64,000 bases of DNA, taken from Paenisporosarcina macmurdoensis. GTDB taxonomy: Bacteria > Bacillota > Bacilli > Bacillales_A > Planococcaceae. Both the position numbers and the translations under genes were made by a program. Positions 7,605 through 15,541 of the stretch are shown in pieces. The notes under the pieces are model-generated. The model searched no databases. It was not told where the DNA came from and saw nothing but the letters and a program-made list of their open reading frames with translations. The stretch's first letter is position 1; each line of letters begins with the position of its first letter. Location: positions 620,001 to 684,000 of the forward strand of contig NZ_JBHSRI010000002.1 in the NCBI RefSeq assembly GCF_042658845.1. Reading direction: 5' to 3'.

Positions 7605-8518
7605 GTAAATTACTTTTAAATGAATCACCGCTAATTGTACTTCCTTCACTGGCCGTGAAAATAGGGCTGCAAGAGTCAATCTTTTTACAACAACTTCATT
7701 ACTGGCTTAATAGTAGCTCTAATGTAAAGGGCGGTCATAAGTGGGTGTATAACACTGCAAGTGACTGGCAGAAGCAATTCCCGTTTTGGTCCGTTAAAAC
7801 GATTCGCAGAATTGTTTTTAAACTTGAAGAATCAGGACTCGTATTAACAGGGAATTTTAATAATTTGCCGATTGATAACACGAAATGGTACCGAATCGAT
7901 TACGAAAAATTGAGTGCAGTAGAGTCTGAAAACTACGAGTGCCCAAACGGGAAGTCGAGTGGACAAGTTGACCACATGGAGTCCCTAAATGGGATAGTCG
8001 GAGTGGACAAGTTGACCACACCATTACCAGAGATTACTACAAAGATTACTACAGATATTAAAACACTTGATGATGACAACGAGCCTGTGGGCATAGAAAC
8101 TGCATATTCATTTTTCGAACAAAATGGATTTGGTACTTTGTCCTCTCACATTGGACAGCAAATCGGTTCTTGGATAGATGACTTGTCAGAAGAACTTGTC
8201 ATTCATGCTTTGAAGCTATCTGATGAGCAAGGCATCCGAAGATGGAAATACGCAGAATCTATTTTAAAGAATTGGAGCAATAAAAAGGTTACGAGTCTTA
8301 CAGACGTTGAGGCACTTGAACAGCAACGTAAGAAGAGTCAAATACCTTTCGGTCGAAAATTACCAAAGCAAGAAGTCGTTCCTGAGTGGGTTACTAGACA
8401 AAAAGAACAACGGCTTCTAAGCACCAAAGTTAAAGACGAAGTAACGGTTGATTTCGAAGATAAGCGTCAAGAGCTGTTGAGGAAGTTAGGTGTCAGCAGT
8501 GTTGAAAAAGGTGATTGA
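7601..8518 (+). CDS. Phage replication initiator with DnaD domain
   Basis: A 305-residue replisome organiser. The N-terminal part (residues about 5-110: SLAVKIGLQESIFLQQLHYW, KWVYNTASDWQKQFPFWS, KTIRRIVFKLEESGLV) is a winged helix that in relatives binds the phage origin. The C-terminal DnaD-like domain (about 165-225: AYSFFEQNGFGTLSSHIGQQ, then KYAESILKNWSNKKV) helps load the host helicase. No dnaC-like loader follows, so host proteins are probably recruited. The middle linker is rich in Ser/Thr and could hold the origin in its DNA, but I see no clear iterons. Confidence 0.85.
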   Translation: MSKLLLNESPLIVLPSLAVKIGLQESIFLQQLHYWLNSSSNVKGGHKWVYNTASDWQKQFPFWSVKTIRRIVFKLEESGLVLTGNFNNLPIDNTKWYRIDYEKLSAVESENYECPNGKSSGQVDHMESLNGIVGVDKLTTPLPEITTKITTDIKTLDDDNEPVGIETAYSFFEQNGFGTLSSHIGQQIGSWIDDLSEELVIHALKLSDEQGIRRWKYAESILKNWSNKKVTSLTDVEALEQQRKKSQIPFGRKLPKQEVVPEWVTRQKEQRLLSTKVKDEVTVDFEDKRQELLRKLGVSSVEKGD

Positions 8519-8519
8519 A

Positions 8520-8744
8520 GTGAAGCAAGTATCCATTCCCATAAGAAATAAGGATTTCGAATTAATAGGATCGCGAAAAGTAATTGCCAAATGGGTTTGT
8601 CCATATTGCGGAGTGAAACTCTCACGACCAATTGCCAAAAATATTGGAAGACATGGCCAAGTACACACGATCCATGTTTGGAATAGCAATTGTGAGCACC
8701 CTGCTAGTTATCAAAACATCAACTTGATAGAGAGGAACGTGTGA
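8520..8744 (+). CDS. Small zinc-ribbon-like phage protein
   Basis: Predicted start GTG 8520, six bases after AAAGGTGA; an upstream extension to 8490 would overlap the DnaD gene more. The product, about 75 residues, holds a CPYCG motif (about residues 27-31) and later a C plus H residues (HIHVWNSNCEHP) that could complete a metal site. It is translationally linked to the replication gene. Function unknown. Confidence 0.5.
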   Translation: MKQVSIPIRNKDFELIGSRKVIAKWVCPYCGVKLSRPIAKNIGRHGQVHTIHVWNSNCEHPASYQNINLIERNV

Positions 8745-8748
8745 ATCA

Positions 8749-8922
8749 ATGTATACAACTCAATTGATTTCGAAAATGGCAAAAGATCGATTTCGTATTG
8801 AAATGATTCTTGAATTGCGAAAAGCTGGCATTATTACTGATCGATTAGGACGGTCTGTATCAAGCATGTCTTACGAAGATGTCCGTTACTTACTAGTGCT
8901 TAAAAGAGCAAGAGACCAATGA
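8749..8922 (+). CDS. Small hypothetical phage protein (57 aa)
   Basis: An ATG at 8749 five bases after the preceding stop, with AGAGGAAC upstream; TGA at 8920-8922. The product is helical and basic (LISKMAKDRFRIEMILELRK). Function unknown; supported by gene packing and codon use rather than by a recognised family. Confidence 0.5.
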   Translation: MYTTQLISKMAKDRFRIEMILELRKAGIITDRLGRSVSSMSYEDVRYLLVLKRARDQ

Positions 8923-8945
8923 ATGGCAATTAGGAGGAAAGTAAC

Positions 8946-9083
8946 ATGCATATAGATATTGACCGCGACCAGTTGGTATGCACGATTACCATGTTAACGA
9001 ATTACTCTGACGAATATCTAAAAAAAATAAGTGATATTGAGTTACTTGAAATTTATTCTCGTGTAATGGACGGTCGAAATTAA
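8946..9083 (+). CDS. BH0509-like small phage protein
   Basis: A 45-residue ORF at ATG 8946 with TAGGAGGAAA in front. The C-terminal pattern (TMLTNYSDEYLKKISDIELL) resembles the small BH0509 family of Bacillus phages. Its stop codon overlaps the next start (TAATG). Function unknown. Confidence 0.5.
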   Translation: MHIDIDRDQLVCTITMLTNYSDEYLKKISDIELLEIYSRVMDGRN

Positions 9084-9193
9084 TGGAATGGATTATCCTT
9101 GTCCCAATGTTCCTAATTGTTTTGGGGCTATTGATAAAACAGGATATGGATCGGTTACATATAAAGCGAAATAGAAGGAGGAAGAAAAGTTGA
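9083..9193 (+). CDS. Tiny single-span membrane protein (36 aa)
   Basis: ATG 9083 overlaps the previous TAA. The N-terminus (MEWIILVPMFLIVLGLLI) is a membrane span and the C-terminus is strongly basic (RNRRRKK). The stop overlaps the TTG start of the next gene. Translational coupling on both sides supports it; function unknown. Confidence 0.45.
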   Translation: MEWIILVPMFLIVLGLLIKQDMDRLHIKRNRRRKKS

Positions 9194-9795
9194 TTAGAAC
9201 ACTTGAACAGCAAGAACAGGATATTAAAAAGAATTGGTTTCCGGAACATGTAGCAAAAGTGACGGAGCATGACGGAATTATTATTCTTGATTGGAGAAAA
9301 CCAGGAACTAATATGTATGCAGTAAGGTACGTGTTTACGGGAAGTTCATTATTAATAACTGGTGATATTGGTGACGCGGTTTTCGGATTAACGTGGCGTG
9401 GAACTATTGAAAGTTTTGAAGATGTTGATTTGGGTTATCTAATGGGGAAATTAACTTGTTGCAGCCGTGAACGTTGGGATTTTAGCGAAATGAAAGCATC
9501 GAAAGAATTAAAAGAATGGCGTGAAGAACGCATTGAAGACATGGATCAAGATGATGCTTATACGAAAGAAATAAATAAAATAAATGAAGAAGTGGAAAGC
9601 GCAATTTCTGAAAGTAGTAGTACAGATTATTTTAGTCACGCAGTATTCCGTGTTTATCACGAAGTATCAACTCAATATGTTGATAGTGAAGACTTTTCAA
9701 TGATTTCAGATTTCGGGAAAGAACTACCTAACGTGTTTTCTGCTTATTTATTAGGTATTAAAATGGCGAATAAGCAACTTAAAGTTACTGCGTAG
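9190..9795 (+). CDS. Hypothetical phage protein (201 aa)
   Basis: Starts at TTG 9190 with AGGAGGAAG upstream. An N-terminal beta-rich part (residues about 18-75: GIIILDWRKPGTNMYAVRYV, ITGDIGDAVFGLTWRG) is followed by helical, acidic sequence. The same general architecture occurs in early regions of Bacillus and Enterococcus phages, but I know no function for it. Confidence 0.55.
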   Translation: MIRTLEQQEQDIKKNWFPEHVAKVTEHDGIIILDWRKPGTNMYAVRYVFTGSSLLITGDIGDAVFGLTWRGTIESFEDVDLGYLMGKLTCCSRERWDFSEMKASKELKEWREERIEDMDQDDAYTKEINKINEEVESAISESSSTDYFSHAVFRVYHEVSTQYVDSEDFSMISDFGKELPNVFSAYLLGIKMANKQLKVTA

Positions 9796-9821
9796 TACAT
9801 CAAGAAGAAGGAGGAACAAAT

Positions 9822-10025
9822 TTGACCAGTGAACGAATTACCGACATCTCAGAACGAGCAACTGAATTCAATGATTTAGAAACAGGAAAAGTGAAAATCA
9901 TTGTATTAGATGGTATGAAAGGCAAAGCGACTGTCATCGAAATGCCTAATCATGGAAATACATTAATTGAAACCCGGAGAGGTTTAGGACACAAAGTACG
10001 TTTTGAGGATGAGTTCCTCTTATAA
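9822..10025 (+). CDS. XtrA/YqaO-like phage protein
   Basis: A 67-residue protein (TTG 9822, AGGAGGAAC upstream). The pattern GKVKIIVLDGMKGKATVIEM followed by PNHGNT resembles XtrA of PBSX and YqaO of skin, small proteins of unknown function found after the replication genes. Assignment is by resemblance and position. Confidence 0.6.
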   Translation: MTSERITDISERATEFNDLETGKVKIIVLDGMKGKATVIEMPNHGNTLIETRRGLGHKVRFEDEFLL

Positions 10026-10088
10026 TCAGCATACCTTTTCTGGTTGTCACAAATCACATTCACTTGGTACAAAGGAGGAAGATATTAA

Positions 10089-10862
10089 ATGAATCATATC
10101 CCTCAAGTCTTTAAATACATTGGAAATGAAGTTAGAACTGTTCTGAAGGATAATGAAATTTGGTTTTGTGCAAAAGACGTATGTGATGTTTTAGAAATAA
10201 GCAATAGTAGACACGCTATGTCTCGTATAGATGATGATGAAAAGGGTGTCATTTTAAACGAAACATCTGGAGGAATGCAAAAACTTCAACATGTTAACGA
10301 ACCAGGTCTATACAGCTTAATTCTCGGAAGCCGTAAACATGAAGCTAAAATATTTAAAAGATGGGTAACTCACGAGGTAATCCCAGCTATAAGGAAACAC
10401 AGTGGCTATATAACAGCAGAAAAAATCGAAGAAGCATTAACAGATCCTGATGTATTAATTCAGTTGGCCACTAATTTAAAAGCGGAACGAATAAAACGTC
10501 AACAACTCGAACAACAAGCATTGACGGACAAACCCAAGTTACTATTTGCTGAGGCTTTAGAGGTTTCGGGTCATTCAATTTTAATTGGTGAACTAGCTAA
10601 ATTAATAAGTCAAAATGGAATTGATATTGGGCAAAACAGATTATTTCAATGGTTGCGTGAAAATGGTTTTCTAATTCGTAAACATGGAGAAGAGTATAAC
10701 AACCCTTCGCAACGCTCGATGACTATGGATTTATTCGAGATTAAGAAACGAACCATTAATAACAATGACGGTTCTGTTCGAGTTACTAGGACTACTAAGG
10801 TAACGCCTAAAGGTCAAAGATATTTTATCAACAAGTTTATTCATAATATCGAAGAAGCATAA
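10089..10862 (+). CDS. Phage antirepressor (BRO-N plus KilAC domains)
   Basis: A 257-residue protein. The N-terminal BRO/Ant domain (residues about 5-110: EVRTVLKDNEIWFCAKDVCD, VLEISNSRHAMSRID, GLYSLILGSRKHEAKIFKRW, THEVIPAIRKHSGYI) binds DNA; the C-terminal KilAC-like domain (about 150-250: ILIGELAKLISQNGIDIGQN, LFQWLRENGFLIR) completes the antirepressor layout. Such proteins counter lysogenic repressors or control late gene switching. The ATG follows AAAGGAGGAAG. A promoter-like sequence and a strong terminator lie just downstream. Confidence 0.85.
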   Translation: MNHIPQVFKYIGNEVRTVLKDNEIWFCAKDVCDVLEISNSRHAMSRIDDDEKGVILNETSGGMQKLQHVNEPGLYSLILGSRKHEAKIFKRWVTHEVIPAIRKHSGYITAEKIEEALTDPDVLIQLATNLKAERIKRQQLEQQALTDKPKLLFAEALEVSGHSILIGELAKLISQNGIDIGQNRLFQWLRENGFLIRKHGEEYNNPSQRSMTMDLFEIKKRTINNNDGSVRVTRTTKVTPKGQRYFINKFIHNIEEA

Positions 10863-10882
10863 ATTTATTAAATCAGAAAACA

Positions 10883-10974
10883 TGGTATAATATTCCTCAA
10901 ATAGCATAAGTCCAAGATAGGAAGACCTGAGGACGTCAAACAAGCGCAATTCGCGTTTGTTTGACGTCCTTTTT
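10883..10974 (+). ncRNA. Candidate small RNA or leader with terminator
   Basis: An extended -10 (TGG then TATAAT, 10883-10891) has no clear -35. About 40 bp on, a long hairpin (10931-10969, GGACGTCAAACAAGCG paired with its complement, five-base loop) and five T form an intrinsic terminator. The intervening bases CCTCA (10894-10898) and TGAGG (10928-10932) can also pair. The result would be an RNA of about 75 nt. It could instead be only the antirepressor terminator with a chance -10. Confidence 0.45.
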
Positions 10975-10999
10975 CAATTCGGAAAAAGGGGATAGGTAT

Positions 11000-11179
11000 A
11001 TGAGGACATTAGCAAATGAACTTGTTCAAAAAGGTTTGGCGGTAAAAGAGAAGTTACCCAAACGAACCCCTAAAAAGAAAAACAATGAACAATTATCCAA
11101 TAAAGAATGGCATGAAATTATGGGTTGTAACAGAGATACCTATTCAAGAGGTAAAGGCGGAGCCATAAGAAGACGTTAG
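11000..11179 (+). CDS. Small basic phage protein (59 aa)
   Basis: ATG 11000 is chosen because AAGGGGA precedes it; the frame is open from 10961 but that part lies in the terminator. The product is highly basic (KEKLPKRTPKKKN, then GGAIRRR at the end). Similar short proteins precede ArpU genes in other phages. Function unknown; nucleic-acid contact is suggested only by charge. Confidence 0.5.
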   Translation: MRTLANELVQKGLAVKEKLPKRTPKKKNNEQLSNKEWHEIMGCNRDTYSRGKGGAIRRR

Positions 11180-11191
11180 GGAGGGAATAAC

Positions 11192-11644
11192 ATGCAAATT
11201 GCATTTAAATTACCTGAAATTGACCGCGAGACAACTAAAAATGCAGTAGAAGATGCCTTAGAAAAGTACCGTCTCTATTTAATGCAAATAGAATTAGATA
11301 AAATGCCTGCCATAACTGCAAAGTATACATTCATGCCGGCATCCAAGGGGCTTCCCAGTTCATCAACAGAAGCAGCAGCTATTGCAAATGTTGATTATGA
11401 GAGAGAGCGTATACGCTTTATGGAAAACTTCAACCGTGCTGTCAATCGCTTACCACTTAAGGAACGAATCGTAATTATTACTGGATATATGGGAACAGAA
11501 GCTAGGTTTGATTATGAAGTCTATAATGAACTATTCATGTCAGAACGCTCATTTTATCGATTAAAGTCTCGTGCTTTTTATAACTTAGCATTCGCATTAA
11601 AAGTAGAAGTCTATCAAGAGATTGAGGGGGTATCCATCGTATGA
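11192..11644 (+). CDS. ArpU-family late-gene regulator
   Basis: A 150-residue protein of the ArpU type, phage regulators of packaging and lysis (late) genes. The C-terminal part (residues about 85-135: NFNRAVNRLPLKERIVIITG, YNELFMSERSFYRLKSRAFY) looks like a sigma-factor region 4 helix-turn-helix. It ends in an ATGA overlap with the recombinase gene. The likely target is the repeat-bearing promoter region at 16090-16134, which reads into the head genes; that link is inferred. Confidence 0.75.
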   Translation: MQIAFKLPEIDRETTKNAVEDALEKYRLYLMQIELDKMPAITAKYTFMPASKGLPSSSTEAAAIANVDYERERIRFMENFNRAVNRLPLKERIVIITGYMGTEARFDYEVYNELFMSERSFYRLKSRAFYNLAFALKVEVYQEIEGVSIV

Positions 11645-12183
11645 ATTTTGTTCAACCGATAAGGGATCCTGAGCTTATTCGAGCAATCAAAGAATATTTG
11701 AGAATAAATAGCTATCGTAATTACATGCTATTTGTTACAGGGATTAATAGTGGATTGAGAATATCAGATATTCTATTATTACGGGTTAAAGATGCTAAAA
11801 GACCATATTTTAATTTGGTAGAAATGAAAACAGATAAGAAGAAGCGTATTGAAATGACTCCTGGGCTAAGAAGGGGATTAAAGGACTATGTAGATGGTAA
11901 AGAAGATCATGAGTACTTGTTTGTGAGCAGAGAGGGTGTCAACAAACCAATCGGTAGGAGTATGGCCTATAAAATTCTCAGAGAAGCAGCAGAGTATGTC
12001 AATTTAGACGATATAGGTACTCATACATTAAGAAAGACCTTTGGGTATCACTTTTATAAGAAATACGGGAATGTTGCTATGTTACAACAGATATTTAATC
12101 ATTCAGATCAAACCACTACTTTAAGATACATTGGAATCAACCAGGACGAAATGGACAAAGCGATGAAAGGCTTTAAAATATAA
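11641..12183 (+). CDS. Small tyrosine recombinase (catalytic domain only)
   Basis: A 180-residue phage-type recombinase lacking the arm- and core-binding domains of the integrase at 1366-2493. The catalytic residues are visible: Arg in GLRISDILLLRVKD, Lys in the following beta region, HTLRKTFGYH (HxxR), FNHSDQ and the Tyr of TTLRYIGI. Genes of this kind often follow arpU in Bacillus and Geobacillus phages. Here it directly precedes the repeat-separated cargo array at 12505-16060, so a part in cassette exchange can be asked but is not shown. Confidence 0.85.
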   Translation: MNFVQPIRDPELIRAIKEYLRINSYRNYMLFVTGINSGLRISDILLLRVKDAKRPYFNLVEMKTDKKKRIEMTPGLRRGLKDYVDGKEDHEYLFVSREGVNKPIGRSMAYKILREAAEYVNLDDIGTHTLRKTFGYHFYKKYGNVAMLQQIFNHSDQTTTLRYIGINQDEMDKAMKGFKI

Positions 12184-12628
12184 ACTCAGACCTTTAAAAG
12201 GACTTGTTTATATTTTTTTGTCTTATACAGTTCCTCAAAAATAAGTGATGTGTAATTCATTTTCAGGAATATACAAGTAAGTAGTTATATCAATCGATTC
12301 AAGCGTTTAGTGAATTCCACAGTATTTAAGATATGTGTAATTCATGAGAAGAAACATTCAGGTTTTACATTTTGGCTATGTTAAAGGGAAAGGTTAATTT
12401 ATCGTAAAAGGGTATGGTGACACATACCCTAAATCTGATTAAATTATTCCCACTGCAATTGGATATATATGTTAAAATAAGGGTGAGTTTGTGAAGGTTT
12501 ACACTTAAACTAACGCAGCAGGTTAGTGAAGAAGACATTAGCGTTAATGGTGAGTAAATGTGGTTTATTATGAATAAGTTCTAAATTAGGTACTTATATA
12601 TTTGGGAGCAGAGGCGGGAGTAAAATAA
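12184..12628. other. Non-coding stretch before the cargo array
   Basis: I see no convincing gene here. A 13-bp word ATGTGTAATTCAT occurs twice (12248-12260 and 12333-12345), and GGGTATG / CATACCC form a small hairpin near 12410-12429. The first copy of the array repeat begins at 12505. Confidence 0.5.
12505..12545 (+). repeat. Cargo-array repeat, copy 1 (second half only)
   Basis: Holds AAACTAACGCAGCAGGTTAGT followed by GAAGAAG. It matches the downstream halves at 13037-13071, 13591-13628, 14141-14180, 14853-14890 and 15457-15492, and stands alone at the left edge of the array, as expected if each cassette is closed by a full composite element. Confidence 0.75.
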
Positions 12629-12979
12629 ATGTTTAAGACAATCGATTGGCGTATTTTTATTAATACAACAACAAAGGAAAAAGCACAACGAATAATAACA
12701 AGACTGTCTGAAGAAGTTGGAGAAATTGAAACTTTATCATTGGAGCCCTATTGGAAGGATAAAACGAAGTATGAGCTTGTATGTAAAACGAAATTACAAA
12801 TTGCTGAACCTGAAAATGCAGTATTTTTTGTACTTCAATTAGCGAGTCACTTGGGTAACGAAATCAAAGTGATGGGTCCTTTTATTTACGAAGAAAACCA
12901 TATAACATTCGAAGGTTTATGCTCGTCACCTAAAATAGTGGGGCTAAGCTGGTTCCACTTTAATATTGATAATTATTAA
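12629..12979 (+). CDS. Orphan cargo protein 1 (116 aa), possibly immunity-like
   Basis: Family not recognised. The protein is a compact alpha/beta fold by appearance (FKTIDWRIFINTTTKEKAQR, KYELVCKTKLQIAEPENAVF). GGCGGGAGT precedes the ATG. It is the first gene of the repeat-separated array; size, lack of signal and the neighbour at 15542 (Imm26) make a small immunity or defence protein plausible, without direct evidence. Confidence 0.5.
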   Translation: MFKTIDWRIFINTTTKEKAQRIITRLSEEVGEIETLSLEPYWKDKTKYELVCKTKLQIAEPENAVFFVLQLASHLGNEIKVMGPFIYEENHITFEGLCSSPKIVGLSWFHFNIDNY

Positions 12980-12984
12980 TAACC

Positions 12985-13071
12985 TTATTAAACTAACGAG
13001 GTGCTTTACTTCAAGAAGGAGTAAAGCCTTTTTTTTATTAAACTAACGCGGCAGGTTTCTTTAATAAGAAC
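12985..13071 (+). repeat. Cargo-array composite repeat, copy 2
   Basis: First half: AACTAACGAGGTGC leads into a hairpin (GCTTTACT 13003-13010 with AGTAAAGC 13020-13027) and a T-tract, an intrinsic terminator. Second half, from about 13037: AAACTAACGCGGCAGG. It starts six bases after the upstream stop and ends 41 bases before the next start. Confidence 0.8.
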
Positions 13072-13111
13072 TTTGCTTTAATAAAGAAATCACTATTAGT
13101 AGGAGGTAATC

Positions 13112-13546
13112 ATGAAAGGAAAATTTTACATCAGTTTATCAATTGTTGTTATTCTATTCATAGCAATACTGGGGTGGCAACAATATGAACAAAATAAAGA
13201 ATTTATGGATAGTTTGCTTCTCCACCAACCTATTGTAATAAATCAAGTTGATGCCATTCATTTATGGGAAAAGGGCGCAGATATCAGAGAGGTTACAATA
13301 GATGATTATATAAAAGTAGTTGAATGGTTTAATGAGTATAAACCTAACAGAGTTTCAGGAGAAAAGGTTCCACAACCAAATGCACAAGTGGTTGTAGATA
13401 CGAAAGAAGGGGCAACAATAATTATCAATTATGTAGATGGGAAAATATATGTAAATAGAACTGATGGTGGTCCTGATGGTATAGAGTATGTATTCCTTGA
13501 TGATGCACCGAAATTAGAAGAATTTTTCAAAGAACTAATAAATTAA
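13112..13546 (+). CDS. Orphan cargo protein 2: membrane-anchored (144 aa)
   Basis: An N-terminal hydrophobic segment (residues about 5-22, FYISLSIVVILFIAILGW) acts as a signal anchor, without a lipobox Cys. The rest is an exported domain of about 115 residues (VTIDDYIKVVEWFNEYKPNR, then GATIIINYVDGKIYVNRTDG) of a fold I do not recognise. TAGGAGGTAATC precedes the ATG. Placed between two copies of the array repeat; an outward-facing role such as binding at the cell surface is possible. Confidence 0.55.
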   Translation: MKGKFYISLSIVVILFIAILGWQQYEQNKEFMDSLLLHQPIVINQVDAIHLWEKGADIREVTIDDYIKVVEWFNEYKPNRVSGEKVPQPNAQVVVDTKEGATIIINYVDGKIYVNRTDGGPDGIEYVFLDDAPKLEEFFKELIN

Positions 13547-13550
13547 AGAT

Positions 13551-13628
13551 TTGTTCAACTAACAGGTTCTTGAGTTGAAGATCAGGAAGCTTATTGAACT
13601 AACGTAAGCAGTTTAGTTGAAGAAGGAT
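13551..13628 (+). repeat. Cargo-array composite repeat, copy 3
   Basis: First half TTCAACTAACAGG (degenerate, with no clear terminator), second half TTGAACTAACGTAAGCAGTT then TAGTTGAAGAAGG. It begins five bases after the upstream stop and ends about 45 bases before the next start. Confidence 0.75.
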
Positions 13629-13672
13629 TTTCTGTTCATATTGAAGAAATAAGTTGTATTAGAACAAATGAA

Positions 13673-14083
13673 ATGTGGGTTTTGATGATGATAAAGAAAA
13701 TGGATATTCGATGCCAATTTTATGGTAAGAAATTTTCGCCCAAAGTGGTTGAAAAACAAAGTGGGATTACATTAGAAAATAAAATTGAAGTTGGGGATAT
13801 AACAAATAGGGGGAAAAACATAGGTAAACCAACAGATTACGGCAATGGTGAACTATGTCCTCCAAAGGATTTCAAAGATAACGAAGATTTTGGTCTTTAT
13901 TGGATTGCTTTAACCTTATCAAAACATATTGATATTTTTCGTAAATGCGGTGCAGAAGATATCGATTTGGTTATTGGAGTTTGGTATGAAAAACAATGCA
14001 ATCTTGTATTTGAACCTAAATCAATTAAGTTAATTGGTGAACTAGGTATTGCTTTACAGGTAAGTTGTTATGAAGATTACTAA
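13673..14083 (+). CDS. Orphan cargo protein 3 (136 aa), possibly DUF4279-like
   Basis: The start is uncertain: ATG 13673 or, more likely from the protein, ATG 13700 (MDIRCQFYGKKFSP). A pattern of beta strands, FSPK near the N-terminus, and a helix followed by IDLVIGVWYEKQCNLVFEP recalls DUF4279 proteins, some of which sit in toxin-immunity loci. This is weak resemblance only. Flanked on both sides by the array repeat. Confidence 0.5.
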   Translation: MWVLMMIKKMDIRCQFYGKKFSPKVVEKQSGITLENKIEVGDITNRGKNIGKPTDYGNGELCPPKDFKDNEDFGLYWIALTLSKHIDIFRKCGAEDIDLVIGVWYEKQCNLVFEPKSIKLIGELGIALQVSCYEDY

Positions 14084-14086
14084 GTC

Positions 14087-14180
14087 TTATTCAATTAACG
14101 GGTGAGTTGAACCAAGAAGGATTAACGCATTTTTTGTTGAACTTATTGTACTAACGCAGCAGTTTAGTTCAACAAGAAAG
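14087..14180 (+). repeat. Cargo-array composite repeat, copy 4
   Basis: First half TTCAATTAACGGGTGAGTT followed by an AAGAAGG and T-rich segment; second half TACTAACGCAGCAGTTTAGT then TCAACAAGAAAG. It ends 45 bases before the next start. Confidence 0.8.
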
Positions 14181-14224
14181 TGTTTTTGTTGAATGAACAG
14201 AGTTTTAATGAAAGGGGGATTTGT

Positions 14225-14812
14225 ATGGATTTCAAAAAGTTGAGAGAAGACCTTTCTTCAATTACTGATATTATTTATTTTGATTCAAATCAGTATCTTC
14301 GCGAGAAATCATCAAATCTTTCGAAGTTAAAACAATTTATTATTAAAACTGAAGTATTTCTAGAACAAATAAAAGAAGATGCTTTAATTAATAAAGAGGA
14401 AAAGTATTTTCTATATGGAACACTAGGAAATCTTTATAGAATATATGGGGAGCCCAAAATTTCAATTAACTATTTAGAATTAAACCTTAAGTATGCCATC
14501 GAGGAAAAGCTCTACAAAAAAGAAATCATCTCTTTAATTCGTCTTGGCGAGGCTTTGAAATATGATAATAAACTTGAAGAAGCATTGGAGAAATTTAATT
14601 TGGCATTAGTTAGATGTGAGGAAACGGATGAAAATTCACATTTAGATTTCGCATTTCAGCACAAAGGTAAGTGCCTCTTAGAATTAAATAGGTTAGAAGA
14701 TGCAATGAATTGCTTTCAGTCAGCATTAGAACTTAGAAAATCAAAAGGTAATTCATCTCTAATTTATTCCACTGAACAAGCCATAGAGTTTGCACAAAAT
14801 ATACAGAATTAG
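14225..14812 (+). CDS. Orphan cargo protein 4: TPR-repeat protein
   Basis: About 195 residues from ATG 14225 (GAAAGGGGG upstream; the frame is open from 14180 without a ribosome site). The sequence shows tetratricopeptide-type helices: FLYGTLGNLYRIYGEPKISI, ISLIRLGEALKYDNKLEEAL and FQHKGKCLLELNRLEDAMNC are three in register. TPR proteins act through protein-protein contacts; Rap-like or immunity-linked roles occur in phages, but no DNA-binding or phosphatase motif is seen here. Confidence 0.65.
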   Translation: MDFKKLREDLSSITDIIYFDSNQYLREKSSNLSKLKQFIIKTEVFLEQIKEDALINKEEKYFLYGTLGNLYRIYGEPKISINYLELNLKYAIEEKLYKKEIISLIRLGEALKYDNKLEEALEKFNLALVRCEETDENSHLDFAFQHKGKCLLELNRLEDAMNCFQSALELRKSKGNSSLIYSTEQAIEFAQNIQN

Positions 14813-14820
14813 ATGAATAC

Positions 14821-14890
14821 CTTCTTTGACAAACGGGTGCTTTACTCATTTTTTATTGAGCTAACGCAGCTGTTTAGTTGAACAAGAAAG
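14821..14890 (+). repeat. Cargo-array composite repeat, copy 5 (shortened)
   Basis: First half TTTGACAAACGGGTGCTTTA joins directly to a T-tract, so the hairpin's second arm is missing; second half GAGCTAACGCAGCTGTTTAG then TTGAACAAGAAAG is intact. It ends 40 bases before the next start. Confidence 0.75.
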
Positions 14891-14929
14891 CTGGAATTTA
14901 TATATACACTTGAGGGTGGGGGGAAAAGT

Positions 14930-15388
14930 ATGTTCGATTCGTTTAAAAAATTGTTTAAACATCAGGAAGTCAAAACATCTGATGACAGCTATATCACAAT
15001 TCCCCAAAGTGAGATTAACGAAGAACTTAAAAGTAATATCATTGTATTGGAGAAGTTAGGGGAACAATGGAGTACAATTCTTCAAAGAAAATATGTCAAC
15101 GAATTTGAAAGCCATGGTAAACAAAGTTTAAGGGTTTGGATTTGCAGAGACATTGACGGTGATGAATTAGAAGGATTAACTTCTGAAAACTGTATGGAAA
15201 AAGAGTACCATTCTCAAATAGCAATTAATTACGAGGGTCCAAAACATGATGAAGATTTTTATGCAGACACTATTTACTTATGGCATTACTATGGTGGATA
15301 TTTTAAAAGTTCTGGAACGTTATATGATCAATCGAAAAATGATTTAAAATCAGACATTGAAGAAGCATTAAAAGCGTTACTAAACTAA
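14930..15388 (+). CDS. Orphan cargo protein 5 (152 aa), unknown
   Basis: GGGTGGGGGGAAAAG precedes the ATG. The N-terminal 25 residues are basic and polar, then a mixed alpha/beta domain with WSTILQRKYVNEFESHGK and DTIYLWHYYGGYFKSSG segments. The family is not recognised. It lies in the array, between copies 5 and 6 of the repeat. Confidence 0.5.
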   Translation: MFDSFKKLFKHQEVKTSDDSYITIPQSEINEELKSNIIVLEKLGEQWSTILQRKYVNEFESHGKQSLRVWICRDIDGDELEGLTSENCMEKEYHSQIAINYEGPKHDEDFYADTIYLWHYYGGYFKSSGTLYDQSKNDLKSDIEEALKALLN

Positions 15389-15406
15389 ATAACTTAGGAT
15401 AGTGTC

Positions 15407-15492
15407 TTCTTCAACTAACGAGGTGCTATTCTTAAGAAGGCGTAAAGCCTTTTTCTTATTGAACTAAAGGGGCAAAAGTTAGTTAAATAAGG
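15407..15492 (+). repeat. Cargo-array composite repeat, copy 6
   Basis: First half TTCTTCAACTAACGAGGTGC with AAGAAGGCGTAAAGCC and a T-tract (terminator-like, close to copy 2); second half TTGAACTAAAGGGGCAAAAG then TTAGTTAAATAAGG. It ends 50 bases before the next start. Confidence 0.75.
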
Positions 15493-15541
15493 ATTCCGTT
15501 TTATATAAAAAAATTTAAATCTAGGTGAAGGAGATTAGACT

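Noticed and set aside
9083..9193. Holin-like early protein
   Set aside because: The tiny one-span protein lies far from the lysis module and has no holin motif; kept as unknown.
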